Under the pieces are notes generated by a model that made no database searches, was not told the DNA's origin, and worked only from the letters and a program-made list of their open reading frames with translations. Positions 5,675-6,002 of a stretch of 6,002 nt of DNA are shown here, in pieces (the first letter of the stretch is position 1; each line of letters begins with the position of its first letter). Source of the stretch: Nitrospirota bacterium (lineage in GTDB: Bacteria; Nitrospirota_A; Leptospirillia; Leptospirillales; Leptospirillaceae). The translations under genes were made by a program, and so were the position numbers. The stretch lies in contig JAKBTA010000078.1 of the NCBI GenBank assembly GCA_021844645.1, positions 1 to 6,002 on the forward strand, given 5' to 3'.

Positions 5675-6002
5675 ACAAATCTGCCGGCGGTATGCCCTGA
5701 AGACCATGCCCACTGAAAATTATATCCACCGAGCCAGCCTGTTACATCGACAACTTCTCCGATAAAGAAAAGTCCCGGTACCGTTCTTGATTCCATCGTT
5801 TTTGAGGAGAGGTCATGGGTTGAGACTCCACCAACGGTGACTTCTGCTTTCCTGAATCCTTCAGTTCCGGTGGGCAAGATGGAGAAGGTGTGCAGTTTTT
5901 CCTCAATAGATTTGAGCTCCTTGGGGGAATGATGGCTGATGGGTTTGTCATCCACATAGGTATGGCAATAGTACTGTGCAAACTTTTTGGGAAGGTATCG
6001 CA
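5671..6002 (-). CDS. HI0933/BaiN-family flavoprotein (NAD(P)/FAD-dependent oxidoreductase), C-terminal part
   Basis: Only the last 109 residues are visible; the frame is open through the right edge, so the start lies outside. The family is the HI0933/YhiN/BaiN-like group of FAD-dependent proteins, most without a settled physiological role. Recognisable features of the visible part are LPKKFAQ (3-9), PTGTEGFRKAEVTVGGV (43-59), SSKTMES (65-71), and the FAD-contacting end GLFFIGEVVDV (76-86) then GGYNFQWAWSSG (91-102). These are the best-conserved stretches of the family and leave little doubt. The GTG at 5955 is internal, because the upstream codons continue the family pattern. The gene converges on the phosphoesterase with no spacer and no visible terminator between them. 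Confidence 0.9.
   Translation of the reverse strand, partial: RYLPKKFAQYYCHTYVDDKPISHHSPKELKSIEEKLHTFSILPTGTEGFRKAEVTVGGVSTHDLSSKTMESRTVPGLFFIGEVVDVTGWLGGYNFQWAWSSGHTAGRFV

Overview
The window looks like the chromosome of a diderm (Gram-negative type) bacterium. It carries an MlaE/MlaF/MlaD lipid-transport module of the outer-membrane asymmetry system, a periplasmic Spy/CpxP-like protein and several tightly packed housekeeping genes. Base composition looks near even. The gene content would suit an acidophilic Nitrospirota such as Leptospirillum, but that is a guess from style and I could not test it. No mobile element, CRISPR array, tRNA or rRNA was seen.

Layout: bases 1-410 hold no gene I can support, only a strong 9-bp hairpin (151-171) and an open minus-strand frame running off the left edge. 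A small exported Spy/CpxP-like protein with a Met/His-rich tail (423-893) follows and ends at a clear intrinsic terminator (925-953). A same-strand cluster then runs from 995: endonuclease IV (nfo, 995-1921), MlaE-type permease (1946-2704), MlaF-type ATPase (2701-3423, 4-base overlap with the permease gene), MlaD-type MCE protein (3475-4452), and a membrane-anchored calcineurin-like metallophosphoesterase (4501-5619). A partial HI0933/BaiN-family flavoprotein gene (5671 to beyond 6002) lies on the minus strand and converges on the phosphoesterase.

The permease, ATPase and MCE protein should form one inner-membrane ABC complex moving phospholipid between the inner membrane and the periplasm. 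The genes for the usual partners MlaB, MlaC and MlaA are not here. The MCE protein has a C-terminal arm of four tandem repeats of exactly 34 residues. The phosphoesterase keeps all its metal-binding motifs, but its conserved C-terminus lies in the +1 frame. One extra T in a six-T run (5498-5503) would explain this, and the restored frame ends at a CTAG whose two strands give both convergent stop codons.

I see no convincing new biological system. The most interesting points are the phosphoesterase frameshift, the MCE repeats, and a palindrome plus T-run (4455-4475) between mlaD and the phosphoesterase gene.
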